NCBI RefSeq assembly: GCF_000428845.1
Contig: NZ_AUAS01000001.1
Span: forward strand, 62,001 to 126,000
DNA from: Dyadobacter alkalitolerans DSM 23607
GTDB lineage: Bacteria > Bacteroidota > Bacteroidia > Cytophagales > Spirosomataceae
Reading direction: 5' to 3'
Length of the DNA: 64,000 nucleotides
This document shows positions 42,648-51,825 of this stretch, one piece after another. The position numbers were made by a program, and so were the translations under genes. How positions within the stretch are numbered: the first letter of the stretch is position 1; each line of letters starts with the position of its first letter. The notes beneath the pieces were generated by a model that worked only from the letters and a program-made list of their open reading frames with translations, did no database searches and was not told where the DNA came from.

Positions 42648-45600
42648 TTATTCTAGAACTTCTACCCAGCCTTTGCAATGGTTACCCTGTGGCGTGTCCA
42701 CAACATAAAAATAGGTCCCGTTGCCAATGCCTTTGCCCCAATCATTTTTATAATCCGCCGTCTTGTAAACCGATTTCCCCCAGCGGTTAAACACTTCAAG
42801 CGAAGCTGGCAAAACGGGCACGATGAACAGATCATTCTTTCCATCCCCATTCGGCGTGATCACATTGGCTAATGTAAATGGGGGCGATGCGGTTATTTTT
42901 TTCGACGCCGTCAATGCGCATCCCGCACTGTTATAGGCAGTTAATGTGACTGTGTATTCGCCCGGCGTTTCGTAAATATATTCATTAATCTCCGGATCTG
43001 TGATGGTGTTGCCCGTTCCCAGGTTCCATTCGTATCGCTGCGCATTTTTTGTTTGATTGGACAGCGAATAGCTGAAAGGTGCATTACAAGCCCCACCAGA
43101 CTGATCTATTTCAAAAATAGGCTCATGCGCCCTATCCACCTTCACCGTAATCTCGCGCACCGGCCGGCAACCGTCCGCATAAGTGCCTTCAATGGTGTAA
43201 GTGGTTGTTTTTTGCGGCTTCACCGTGACCGTTTTTCCAATGGTTTCTTCCAAGCCCTCTGTTGCCAGCCAGCGATATTTCGTCCCATCGCCCGAAACAC
43301 TCAGCACAACCGTCGCTCCGGCGCAAACTTCCACATCCGGCATATCAATGAAGTCAGTCTTTTTGTCAACAGAAACCTTCATTTTCTCAGTCACTTTACA
43401 GCCGCTTGCATTGCTGATTTCAACGGAAAATTCGGCGTCTTCCCGGACCGTAACGGACGGCATAGCTATCAATGCATTGTCCATTCCGGTTGCAGGTGAC
43501 CATTTATATTGCGTACCGCCCGAAGCCCAGAGTTGTAATTTCGTGTTTTCACAAACCGTCGTATCGGCTTTAATCTTGCTATTTAGCGTTTCAACGATGA
43601 TCTTCTTCTGCGCAACATCCACGCGCTTGCAGCTCAGCCGATTGTATGCTTTTAATGTGACAGTGTATTCGCCAGGTTTGGTAAATGTATATTCCGATTG
43701 ATCCTCTTCGCGTGAAAACGTGCTTCCCCCGACATCCCAAATGTAATCCACGCCGCCCTCGCTTGTGTTTACAAAAGATAAGGACAATGGCGCGCAGCCA
43801 CGCAGCACGTCTTTGGTGGTTCCTGAATAAACGTCGAAGTCAGCTTTCAGTCGGTCAATGTCTATTTTGAATGCTGCATTGTTACAATTTTCGCTGTTGT
43901 TTGTCTTTGACCAGGCCTGAGGCGTTGCCGGAAAACCGCTTCCGCCGCATGCGCAGGTTGCATGATAAATCGTCCCATTTTTATCAAACCGACTCGTTCC
44001 GCCATCCACATGATCACCCTGGACCTGGCCCGAACGGTCGCGGCTTCCAAAATAAGTGGCATACAGCAGCGATTTTGCATTTTGTTCGAGAATGGCAATG
44101 TAAAAGTTATTTCCGTTGGTCAATGACTGGATTGCGTCGTCGGTAACGACCATATTATTAGTCGTGCTGTTTACATTATTGCCGGTGGACGAATTCACAT
44201 TGCCGCCCCAGCCTGCCAGGTAAATGTTGCCGCATTCGCTCACCAAAAATGCAGTCGGTGAAATGTCCGGAACGCCTCTCCCCGATCCTATAACCGTTGA
44301 AAAAATGGTTTTGGATAACGCGCCGTCCAGCGCATGTACAAATTGACCACTCTTCGCATTTTGATAAACACCCTTACTCACCGGATAAGGACCATTCGTC
44401 AGTCCATAGACATACACATTGTTAGCCGCATCCAGATCCAGCAAATAAGCACCATCCTGGTTCGCAGTTCCCAGGTAAGTGGTGCCCGCCAATTTGTCAT
44501 TTACATAACGCGCTACAAATCCATCTTCTGTCCCGTTCAATGCTTTTTGATAGGAGGACGCTGTGGTCGGCAGATTCTTGCTTTGCGTGATTCCGGCCAC
44601 GTAGATGTCGCCTGCGGCCGAGACTTTCAGCGAGTAAGCGGCATCCCACTCATTTCCCCCTACAAATGTGCCCCATAGCAAATTATTTAGCCCCGCATTA
44701 AACTTTAAAACAACCCCATCCTGCACGCCTGCGAATTTATCCTGCACAGCATTTTTCAGCGGAAAATTGGCCGAATTGGTTGAGGAAACGATAAAGACAT
44801 TATCCTCCTTATCAATGCCGATCTCACCTCTGAAAGAATCGCCGTAATTGCGGATTGTTGCCAGATCGCTCATGCTTACGCCGTCGTTCCCGCTGCCGCC
44901 TGCGAAGGTGGAGGCTGCCAGTTGTTTGCCGTCGGCGCTCATTTTAGCCACAAAAATGTCGCTGCCGTTATCAAGATCCAGCCCGGAAATGGGGATAACC
45001 TTTGTTCCGCCGCCAAATGTGGTTTGAAATGCGCCCGTTCTCGTCGGAAAGTTTTTGGAAGATGTTGTGCCTAAGATCAGCAATTCCTTTTTGCTGTTAA
45101 CGATCAGGCTGCTTGGAATGTCGGTTTGGCTCCCGCCGAGGAATGTTGCGTAAATGAGTTTGCTGCCGTCTGGAGTGAATTTCATGATCGAAACGTCTAC
45201 TAACCCCTCAAATTTGGTTTGAAAAGCGCCGACTGTCGCCGGAAAATTGGCCCCAAAAACAGTCCCGCCGGAATACAAATTTCCTTCATCATCATACGTC
45301 GCCGTATGTCCCCAGTTGTCGGCAACGGAACCGGAATAAGTGGAAAAGATCAATTCCGGATCGATGGTGAGCTTTTCTGATTTGTTATAAGCTTTGGGAA
45401 TGCTGAATGTGACGACATTATCGGCAGACAAAAGAAATTTCGAGGAAACTTCCGTGGTGCGCGCATTAACCTGCTGAAAGGAATACGGCTCCGCTTCTTT
45501 GAACTGTCCAATGCTCGTTTTCACAACAATCTGGCCCGTTTCGTTCACGGAAACCTGCTCAGCACCATTGTATTTCATCCGGATCTGCGACGGATCAGCC

Positions 45601-46100
45601 TGCGGATGCACGATGAATTCATATTTAAGTTTGAATTGATGCAGGTAAACCCGCATATCAATCCCCTCATAAAGATTTTTATAAATCACCTCCTGAAAAC
45701 CCTTCACATTACCCGCCCAATGTGCCTCTTCTTTGCCCAGAAAATAGTTGAAACCCGTCTCAATGGGTGCATTAGCAGCATATTTGACATTCGCAGAAGC
45801 GCTCAGAAACTGCACTTCTACACCATGCGCGGCAATGGATTTTTCAACTTCGCGCGCACCATTTGAAGCCACAGGCTTTTTTCCATGATTGGCGGAAACC
45901 TGGGCGGCATCATATAAAACGTAAACGAGTGATTGTTTTTTCAGAAAAAGGAAGCCGCCGGGGATTTCGGTGCGGAACAAAATGTCGGATTCCCACTGGC
46001 CGCGGTTTTCAATAAAATGCATTCCGGCAGCCAGGCAGTTGCCCATAATGCAGGTTAAAAACAGGAAAATTAAGACGACTGGACGTAAATTTCTCCGCAT
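42648..46100 (-). CDS. T9SS type B sorting-domain surface protein with SBBP repeats and PKD domains
   Basis: An 1150-residue secreted protein. After the signal peptide (VVLIFLFLTCIMGNCLAA) comes an N-terminal domain starting MHFIENRGQWESDILF (DUF7948-like). About 265-700 holds seven-bladed-type SBBP repeats (for example GTVFGANFPATVGAFQTKF and TFLGGSQTD). Two PKD-like domains with PGEYTVTLKAYN and PGEYTVTLTAYN follow. The C-terminus is the gliding-motility-associated CHU_C domain, ITPNGDGKNDLF then NRWGKSVYKT, recognised by the type IX secretion system. Function is probably adhesion or surface structure. It begins 19 bases after the ABC ATPase gene. Confidence 0.92.
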   Translation of the reverse strand: MRRNLRPVVLIFLFLTCIMGNCLAAGMHFIENRGQWESDILFRTEIPGGFLFLKKQSLVYVLYDAAQVSANHGKKPVASNGAREVEKSIAAHGVEVQFLSASANVKYAANAPIETGFNYFLGKEEAHWAGNVKGFQEVIYKNLYEGIDMRVYLHQFKLKYEFIVHPQADPSQIRMKYNGAEQVSVNETGQIVVKTSIGQFKEAEPYSFQQVNARTTEVSSKFLLSADNVVTFSIPKAYNKSEKLTIDPELIFSTYSGSVADNWGHTATYDDEGNLYSGGTVFGANFPATVGAFQTKFEGLVDVSIMKFTPDGSKLIYATFLGGSQTDIPSSLIVNSKKELLILGTTSSKNFPTRTGAFQTTFGGGTKVIPISGLDLDNGSDIFVAKMSADGKQLAASTFAGGSGNDGVSMSDLATIRNYGDSFRGEIGIDKEDNVFIVSSTNSANFPLKNAVQDKFAGVQDGVVLKFNAGLNNLLWGTFVGGNEWDAAYSLKVSAAGDIYVAGITQSKNLPTTASSYQKALNGTEDGFVARYVNDKLAGTTYLGTANQDGAYLLDLDAANNVYVYGLTNGPYPVSKGVYQNAKSGQFVHALDGALSKTIFSTVIGSGRGVPDISPTAFLVSECGNIYLAGWGGNVNSSTGNNVNSTTNNMVVTDDAIQSLTNGNNFYIAILEQNAKSLLYATYFGSRDRSGQVQGDHVDGGTSRFDKNGTIYHATCACGGSGFPATPQAWSKTNNSENCNNAAFKIDIDRLKADFDVYSGTTKDVLRGCAPLSLSFVNTSEGGVDYIWDVGGSTFSREEDQSEYTFTKPGEYTVTLKAYNRLSCKRVDVAQKKIIVETLNSKIKADTTVCENTKLQLWASGGTQYKWSPATGMDNALIAMPSVTVREDAEFSVEISNASGCKVTEKMKVSVDKKTDFIDMPDVEVCAGATVVLSVSGDGTKYRWLATEGLEETIGKTVTVKPQKTTTYTIEGTYADGCRPVREITVKVDRAHEPIFEIDQSGGACNAPFSYSLSNQTKNAQRYEWNLGTGNTITDPEINEYIYETPGEYTVTLTAYNSAGCALTASKKITASPPFTLANVITPNGDGKNDLFIVPVLPASLEVFNRWGKSVYKTADYKNDWGKGIGNGTYFYVVDTPQGNHCKGWVEVLE

Positions 46101-46119
46101 ATATGGCTCCGCTGTGTTT

Positions 46120-46740
46120 CTATTTGAACGCAGAAACTGAAATGATATTTTCACAAAATTCATATTCCTGCTTTACATTCGAGCCCAGCAGAACGAGCTG
46201 ATTTTGTGTGTGATGCACGACGTGATCGAGATACCAAGTGATGCCCGGGACATCCAGATTGGTCGTAGGTTCATCGAGAAAAATGACGGGAACATCTGAC
46301 ATAAAAGCCAGACCCAGCTTCACACGCTGTTTCATACCCGAGGAAAAATGCCGGAGCGTCTTCCCGCTGGCATGCGGCAATTGTATAAAGTCCTCAAAAT
46401 CTTTGAACGAAATGCCGTTTTTGAATGCCTTGAATTTGCTGTGAAACTGGATCAGCTCTCGCAATGTAAACTCCTCGATCAATTCGAGATAAGGCGCGGC
46501 GATCACCAGATGTTTGTACCAATGATCAACTTCGATTTCCTTTCCCGTTTGATCAATGTATTTGATCGTTCCCTCGGAAACGGGGACAATGCCGGTCAGC
46601 AATTGCAATAAGGTCGATTTTCCGCTGCCGTTGGGGCCTACAAATGTGTATTGTTGCCCAGCTGCCAGCTCAAATGTAGCATTACGGACAATCCATTCTT
46701 TGACAAATTTTTTACCTATTTTCTCAACTGATATCTGCAC
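46120..46740 (-). CDS. ABC transporter ATP-binding protein
   Basis: A 206-residue ABC ATPase with Walker A GPNGSGKST at 35-43, signature FSSGMKQRVKL near 130-140 and Walker B VIFLDEPTTNLD near 151-162. It is short and lacks a C-terminal regulatory domain, like ATPases of CcmA or exporter type. No permease is adjacent, so its partner is unknown. The T9SS type B gene starts 19 bases after its stop on the same strand, so they are likely cotranscribed; a functional link is inference. Confidence 0.88.
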   Translation of the reverse strand: MQISVEKIGKKFVKEWIVRNATFELAAGQQYTFVGPNGSGKSTLLQLLTGIVPVSEGTIKYIDQTGKEIEVDHWYKHLVIAAPYLELIEEFTLRELIQFHSKFKAFKNGISFKDFEDFIQLPHASGKTLRHFSSGMKQRVKLGLAFMSDVPVIFLDEPTTNLDVPGITWYLDHVVHHTQNQLVLLGSNVKQEYEFCENIISVSAFK

Positions 46741-46783
46741 TTTTTCAAAGACTTAGAATGATGAAGGCGGTTTTAAAAACATT

Positions 46784-47683
46784 CTATTTAGCCGCATAAT
46801 GGTCATATGCCGCCTTCGAAACCTGCGCCATAACCGATTCAATCGCTTTCAGCTCAGCTGTTGAATTTGACATAAACAACACAATCGCGAAGCTCTTACC
46901 ATTGGGCATTTTCACAACGCCGACATCATTAACAGCCGCCATCATGCCCTTACCGTTCATGCCCGAAGTGCCTGTTTTATGCGCCACAACAGCATCTTTG
47001 GGTAATTGACCTTTGATCCGGTTCATGCCGGTGGGGCCATCGATCATGATCTTGGATAAAAAATCGTGGCTGGATTTGGAAAGATTTTTCCCTTTATAAA
47101 GAATATTAAGCAGTTGCAGCATCGCTCCGGGCTTGCACCAGTTGGTATATTGCACATTCCAATCCTGCCCCATTTCCTCTTCGTTGGCAACAATCGCAAT
47201 GTCTTTTACGCCTAAACTATGTACATAATCCTGAACGGGTTTTGTGCCGCCGGCCAGTTTGAAAAGAATGTCGCAGGCAATGTTATCACTCAACGAAACC
47301 ATGCTGGCCAGCAGATCGCCAATGGTGAGATCGACATTTCCATCCGGATATTTGTCGCGCAGCGGGCTGTAAGTTTTCAGTTGAACGTCTTCTTTGGTAA
47401 GGTGATATTTTTGGTCCAATGCTAATTTCCCTTTATCCACCTGATCCAAAACCGCCATCGCGATAGGAAATTTGAAAGAGCTGAGCATGGGGAACTTGTG
47501 ATCTGCATTTAAAATCAATGTTTCGTTCCCTCCCAAATCTTTAATAGCAACACCCGCTATGCCGTCAATCTGCTTCGTAATGCTTTCTATCTGACTCTTA
47601 AAATCGGACTTTTGCGCGAATAATAAGTTGGGTAATATAAATAATGCAGCTAACAGAATACTCCGTAATGTATTTACTTTCAT
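46784..47683 (-). CDS. Class A beta-lactamase-type serine hydrolase
   Basis: A 299-residue protein with signal peptide (LLAALFILPNLLFAQ). All class A motifs are present: SSFK (S68 nucleophile, K71), SDN (132-134), an omega-loop glutamate in NEEEMGQDW (about 168-170) and KTG (236-238). The omega loop followed by VQYTNWCKP is typical of subclass A2, which includes PER, CfxA and CblA enzymes of Bacteroidota. A beta-lactam-hydrolysing enzyme is therefore plausible, but activity cannot be read from sequence. It stands in core-gene surroundings with no mobile element, so it looks intrinsic. Confidence 0.9.
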   Translation of the reverse strand: MKVNTLRSILLAALFILPNLLFAQKSDFKSQIESITKQIDGIAGVAIKDLGGNETLILNADHKFPMLSSFKFPIAMAVLDQVDKGKLALDQKYHLTKEDVQLKTYSPLRDKYPDGNVDLTIGDLLASMVSLSDNIACDILFKLAGGTKPVQDYVHSLGVKDIAIVANEEEMGQDWNVQYTNWCKPGAMLQLLNILYKGKNLSKSSHDFLSKIMIDGPTGMNRIKGQLPKDAVVAHKTGTSGMNGKGMMAAVNDVGVVKMPNGKSFAIVLFMSNSTAELKAIESVMAQVSKAAYDHYAAK

Positions 47684-47713
47684 GGATTTGGATCAATTGC
47701 CTTTAATAGTCTG

Positions 47714-48919
47714 TTAACTTTTTTCGCTCTTCTTTTCTCTTTCTTCAATGGTCAATCTGACGAGCTCAATGCGCGTGTCCTGCATGGAAACGACCTGGAA
47801 TGCGTAGGGCGGAATGCTTACGGTTTCGTTCACTTCGGGTAAGTCGCCAAAATTGTCGATTAACATGCCAGCTAACGTGTCATAATCGCCTTCCGGAAGC
47901 TCCCAGCCGTATTTTTCGTTCAAATAATCGAGTTCGTGGCGTGCGCTGAGAATGTAGGTGTCATCGTCCAGTTTGCGCTCCGTCCAGTCTTCCGTGGAGT
48001 CATATTCATCCTGAATTTCCCCAAAAATCTGCTCAACGACATCTTCCACACTCACCAACCCCGATGTCCCGCCAAACTCATCCACCACCAAAGCCAGACT
48101 TCTTCTTTCTTCCAAAAACCGCAGCATCAGGTCGCTCGCAGGCATCGCTTCCGGCACGATCAGGATCGGCGTGATAATGTTGCTGATCTCTTTTGGCTTT
48201 TTGAAAAGGGACAACGCATGGCAGTAACCTAAAACTTCATCCACAGATTCGCGGTGCACGATAATTTTGGAATGGCCGCTGGTAAGAAAAGCAGTCCGCA
48301 GGTCTTCAATGCTCGCGTTGACATTCACCGCCGAAATTTCAGTCCGCGGGATCATACAATCCCGAATGCGCAAGTCTTTAAAATCCAATGCATTGATAAA
48401 CATTCGTTCTTCAATGCTATGATCATCGAAATCCGGATCGTCTGCGGAAGCTGCATCGTCGCGCAATGATGGCGACAGAATATTCTCCTTCACAAACGGC
48501 TCTACAACCCAGTAAAGCGGCGTAATCACCCACTCGGCAAAGCGAACTGGGAAGGCGGAAAGGTCCAGCGCCTTCGGAAATGCACGTCCGATTTTCACCC
48601 AACTGGAATAACTCGCCATCCAAACCACGATCAAAACAGCGAACATGCCCGCAATCAATGCGCCTTCATGAACGCCAAGATCCACCAAAAGAACAGGGTA
48701 AAATGCCGCTATGGCCCAGAAACAGCCTAGTGCAACAGTCAATAACCGGATCATGCGCAGGATCCGGCGCCAGTATAAGGTTTCGTAAACCTCTTCGGAT
48801 TTTTCGTGGCGTAATGAATAACGGTCGATCGAAACATCCAGTAAAACAGAGCGCACAGCCCCATAATAACCTGCCAGGATAAAAAACACAACCGTCAGAC
48901 CCAGGAATAGCATGCTCAT
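47714..48919 (-). CDS. CNNM/CorC-HlyC family transporter (GldE-like)
   Basis: A 401-residue membrane protein of the hemolysin-C/CNNM family. An N-terminal CNNM domain has three or four hydrophobic helices (MSMLFLGLTVVFFILAGYY; LIAGMFAVLIVVWMASY). A CBS pair follows about residues 190-320, with DCMIPRTEISAV and LVVDEFGGTSGLVSVEDVVE, then a CorC_HlyC C-terminal domain (GDYDTLAGML). Members act in magnesium or cobalt handling; the Bacteroidota GldE branch is linked to gliding. GldE versus generic CorC cannot be settled here. Its start overlaps the stop of the next upstream gene by ATGA. Confidence 0.88.
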   Translation of the reverse strand: MSMLFLGLTVVFFILAGYYGAVRSVLLDVSIDRYSLRHEKSEEVYETLYWRRILRMIRLLTVALGCFWAIAAFYPVLLVDLGVHEGALIAGMFAVLIVVWMASYSSWVKIGRAFPKALDLSAFPVRFAEWVITPLYWVVEPFVKENILSPSLRDDAASADDPDFDDHSIEERMFINALDFKDLRIRDCMIPRTEISAVNVNASIEDLRTAFLTSGHSKIIVHRESVDEVLGYCHALSLFKKPKEISNIITPILIVPEAMPASDLMLRFLEERRSLALVVDEFGGTSGLVSVEDVVEQIFGEIQDEYDSTEDWTERKLDDDTYILSARHELDYLNEKYGWELPEGDYDTLAGMLIDNFGDLPEVNETVSIPPYAFQVVSMQDTRIELVRLTIEEREKKSEKS

Positions 48920-49158
48920 TTTTTCGAAGTTTTAACCGGCTTTTCCTTCTTCATATTCGCATTCATTTCAGCTTCTTTTTTGGCTAATAACGAAGCCTTT
49001 AACCGGCTGAACTGGAACATAAGCAGGCACATAATGGCCAGCAAAAGCAGCCAGTAACTTTCAAACATAGTTGTCCTGCGGAATTCGAGTAGCCACATTA
49101 CAAAAAAGCCCAGCGCGAGGGCAATCAGGATCGTCCTGGTCAGTTTGGAATTCATCAA
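48916..49158 (-). CDS. Small membrane protein, two predicted helices
   Basis: An 80-residue protein not recognised as a named family. Two hydrophobic segments (TILIALALGFFVMWLLEF and YWLLLLAIMCLLMFQF) are joined by a short basic loop, and the C-terminus is strongly charged and lysine-rich (KKEAEMNANMKKEKPVKTS). It overlaps the CorC-like gene by ATGA and so may be made together with it, possibly as a subunit or stabiliser. That role is inference from position only. Confidence 0.7.
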   Translation of the reverse strand: MMNSKLTRTILIALALGFFVMWLLEFRRTTMFESYWLLLLAIMCLLMFQFSRLKASLLAKKEAEMNANMKKEKPVKTSKK

Positions 49159-49392
49159 TTAATCTTTCGTATCACAATCACGCAGCGCATTGTCTGCCAT
49201 TTCAACATTTTCAAAGATACGCAGATTGTGCCAAAACGATTATACATAGATTAATCTTCGTCACAAAGCATAATATACCGCGCATATTTCCTCCAATTTC
49301 TGTAAAATACCTAACTTGCAGGGATTCCCGCGCAGTTCATTTTTTATATCTGAATTGTAAAATTTATTCTTGAAAAAATATTCTTTATTACT

Positions 49393-50472
49393 ATGAGCGA
49401 AACCACAAAACGCTTTGCGCCCGGTGTTGTAACCGGTGACGGAGTTAGCGAAATTTTCCGCCACGCCAACCAAAATAACTATGCCCTTCCGGCGGTTAAC
49501 GTGGTAGGAACCAACTCAGTAAATGCAGTTCTGGAAACTGCCAAAGCGGTTAACAGCCCCGTTATCATTCAATTTTCGAATGGCGGAGCAATATTTTATG
49601 CTGGAAAAAGTCTTTCCAACACCAATCAGCAGGCTGCTATCGCAGGTGGAATTTCGGGTGCAATGCACGTGCACCAGATGGCAGCACTTTACGGCGTTCC
49701 CGTAATTTTGCACACAGACCACTGCGCCAAAAAATTACTTCCCTGGATCGACGGACTTCTTGAAGCAGGCGAACGTCATTTTGACCAGCACGGCATTCCA
49801 TTGTACAGCTCACACATGCTGGACCTTTCGGAAGAACCGATTGAAGAGAACATTGAAATTTCCGCAAAATACTTCGAGCGCATGGCCAAAATCGGCATGA
49901 CGATTGAAATTGAGCTAGGTGTAACAGGTGGCGAAGAAGACGGCGTTGATAACAGCGACGTAGACAGCTCGAAACTGTACACGCAGCCTGAAGAAGTTGC
50001 CTATGCTTACGAAGAGCTTTCTAAAATCTCTCCAAACTTCACCATTGCAGCAGCATTTGGTAATGTTCATGGCGTTTATAAGCCCGGAAACGTAAAATTA
50101 GAGCCGAAAATCCTTCGCAACTCTCAGCAATTCATCCAGGAGAAATTCGGAACAGCTGAATTGCCTGTTAACTTCGTATTCCACGGCGGATCAGGCTCTT
50201 CCCGCGAAGAAATCCGCGAAGCCATCGAATATGGTGCGATCAAAATGAACATTGATACGGATATGCAATGGTCAACCTGGGAGGGTCTGTTGAAATACTA
50301 CAAAGAGAACGAAGGCTTCCTGCAAACGCAATTGGGCAACCCAAATGGCCCCGATTCGCCAAACAAAAAATACTACGACCCACGCGTATGGCTACGCAAA
50401 GGCGAAGAAACTATGATCCAACGTCTTAAAGTGGCGTTTGAGGATTTGAATTGCATTAACCAGCTTGGGTAA
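49393..50472 (+). CDS. fbaA: Class II fructose-bisphosphate aldolase
   Basis: A 359-residue zinc aldolase of glycolysis and gluconeogenesis. Catalytic and zinc residues appear where expected for E. coli FbaA: D109 and H110 in HTDHC, the histidine in FGNVHGVY (about 226) and the last in FHGGSGSSREE (about 265). The substrate loop DTDMQWSTWEGL is also present. Length is normal for type A class II enzymes. A 230-base divergent gap precedes it; a perfect terminator follows at 50498. Confidence 0.96.
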   Translation: MSETTKRFAPGVVTGDGVSEIFRHANQNNYALPAVNVVGTNSVNAVLETAKAVNSPVIIQFSNGGAIFYAGKSLSNTNQQAAIAGGISGAMHVHQMAALYGVPVILHTDHCAKKLLPWIDGLLEAGERHFDQHGIPLYSSHMLDLSEEPIEENIEISAKYFERMAKIGMTIEIELGVTGGEEDGVDNSDVDSSKLYTQPEEVAYAYEELSKISPNFTIAAAFGNVHGVYKPGNVKLEPKILRNSQQFIQEKFGTAELPVNFVFHGGSGSSREEIREAIEYGAIKMNIDTDMQWSTWEGLLKYYKENEGFLQTQLGNPNGPDSPNKKYYDPRVWLRKGEETMIQRLKVAFEDLNCINQLG

Positions 50473-50497
50473 TTTCTAGCTATTTTTAGTCAGACGG

Positions 50498-50527
50498 AAA
50501 AAGCAACCTGTAAGGGTTGCTTTTTTT
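50498..50527 (+). terminator. Terminator after fbaA
   Basis: Stem AAAAAGCAACC/GGTTGCTTTTT with a 6-base loop and a T-run. Confidence 0.9.
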
Positions 50528-50704
50528 GTGTTGTGTGCGATCATTTACCATCCAATCTCATTATACTTCCGAATAACAAGCCATTCTTACCGGCGGATCA
50601 AGCATACTGACCGGCGAATAATTGTGCTTAACCCTTCTACAAGGCGCTATATTTATCTCACATAGATTGCGAAAGAGTTAGACTATCCCATCAGGCTGAC
50701 TCGA

Positions 50705-51200
50705 ATGACTTCTTACATTAAACCTTTCGCATTTATGAGATTTACGTTACACCAAGTAGCTTGCCTTTTATCTTCCATTAATCCATTTATAGTGTTGTTA
50801 GCGGCAACGATATTATTTACAGGATGTGAACATGACACTCGCGTTCAGCAGGAAGTAGGGGCTAATAAGCAAGCAGAAATGAAAGAAGTGTTTTACCAGA
50901 ATTTGAGTGCACAAATGCCCGCTACATATCCGGAAGCCCTTTAGAAGTTTGGTCCAGGTGATTTAGAGCACATCGCTCTGACTGAAAATCTGAATAGTGC
51001 CGCTATCTTACGAACCGTCAAGGGAAATACATTCGAATTGCCAAAAGTATAAGAAAAATATTTTTGATTATAACGTCAAAGTTACTAAGTCTGATGACGA
51101 GATAATCAATTATTTCAAATCGCTGAGTGACAGAATTGTTACAAATTCGACCGAAATAAATAATGGATCACCACTGACTGTCTTAGTTAAACTCGAATAA
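50705..51200 (+). pseudogene. Decayed small lipoprotein gene
   Basis: A frame begins at 50705 (or at ATG 50735) with a lipoprotein signal (LLAATILFTGC) and runs to a TAG at 50942-50944. Past that stop the same frame stays coherent for about 36 residues (KFGPGDLEHIALTENLNSAA) to a TAA at 51053. Then a frame shifted by one base, most likely near the AAAA at 51043-51046, continues KNIFDYNVKVTKSDDEIINY to a stop at 51198-51200. The simplest reading is one gene of about 160 residues broken by a nonsense and a frameshift change. Product family unknown. Confidence 0.6.
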
Positions 51201-51202
51201 AA

Positions 51203-51315
51203 ATGAGAAAAAACACAATATTTATAATCCTACTTTTAATGCTCGTCTCCTCTATCAGAATAATAATCCAGCTAAATTCAACATTTACAGAGACAGGATC
51301 GAAGACGTGAAGTAA
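51203..51315 (+). pseudogene. Remnant of a second short exported-protein gene
   Basis: ATG 51203 starts a signal-like peptide (MRKNTIFIILLLMLVSS) that leaves frame near 51245-51252; the alternative frame continues YQNNNPAKFNIYRDRIEDVK to a TAA at 51313-51315. It is probably a frameshifted and shortened remnant. The unshifted frame ends at 51308-51310 after 35 codons and could be a tiny real gene instead. Confidence 0.45.
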
Positions 51316-51356
51316 AATCTTAAAAATTTGGCCTGGTGTTTATCCAACCAAACACC

Positions 51357-51734
51357 CTATAAACTCATGATCCGCTCCCTATGTGCCATTCCCCACTTCC
51401 TTAACACCTCAATTACAGGCTTCAACGTATGCCCATACTCGGTTAATGTATATTCTACAACCACCGGAATTGAGTCATAAACTGTCCTTTTTACCAGGCA
51501 GTTAGCTTCCAGGTCACGTAATTCCTTTGATAACATTTTATCGGTAATCCCAGGGATCTCTTTGGCGATTTGGGAAAAGCGTTTATTGCCGAAGAGCAGG
51601 GAAATGATGATCTGCAGCTTCCATTTTCCACTTAACACTTCCAGGGCGTCGCGGACGGGCAGGATGCTTTTCGTGCATTCTTCGTGCGTATGCGCTGTCT
51701 TTTTCGTTGTAGTCTCTATTTCTGATCTTTCCAT
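51357..51734 (-). CDS. HxlR family winged-helix regulator
   Basis: A 125-residue transcription factor. The HxlR winged-helix core is clear: CTKSILPVRDALEVLSGKWK (about 20-39), NKRFSQIAKEIPGITDKMLS (about 50-69) and VEYTLTEYGHTLKPVIEVL (about 92-110). C20 sits at the position used for redox or electrophile sensing in several HxlR proteins. It is divergent from a nitroreductase gene, and a perfect palindrome lies in the 91-base gap, so it probably controls that gene and itself in response to quinone, aldehyde or similar stress. Confidence 0.92.
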   Translation of the reverse strand: MERSEIETTTKKTAHTHEECTKSILPVRDALEVLSGKWKLQIIISLLFGNKRFSQIAKEIPGITDKMLSKELRDLEANCLVKRTVYDSIPVVVEYTLTEYGHTLKPVIEVLRKWGMAHRERIMSL

Positions 51735-51750
51735 GACTGAACTAATTTTG

Positions 51751-51766
51751 CTATACTTTGGTATAG
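51751..51766. promoter_or_regulatory. Probable HxlR operator
   Basis: Perfect inverted repeat CTATAC-TTTG-GTATAG in the divergent gap; an extra GTATAG half site lies at 51778-51783, 17 bases on. The palindrome is 17 bases from the regulator start codon. Confidence 0.6.
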
Positions 51767-51793
51767 TACTTACTAATGTATAGCTTATTTATT

Positions 51794-51801
51794 TAAGTTT
51801 G
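51794..51801 (+). promoter_or_regulatory. -7 box for the nitroreductase gene
   Basis: TAAGTTTG followed by CA matches TAnnTTTG, 24 bases before the ATG at 51826. The palindrome would lie upstream near -35 to -50. Confidence 0.5.
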
Positions 51802-51825
51802 CATATCAAATTTAAACAAAAGAAA

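Noticed and set aside
50942..50944. In-frame TAG considered as a recoded codon (for example pyrrolysine)
   Set aside because: The same locus also carries a frame change, and nothing else suggests stop-codon reassignment; decay is simpler.
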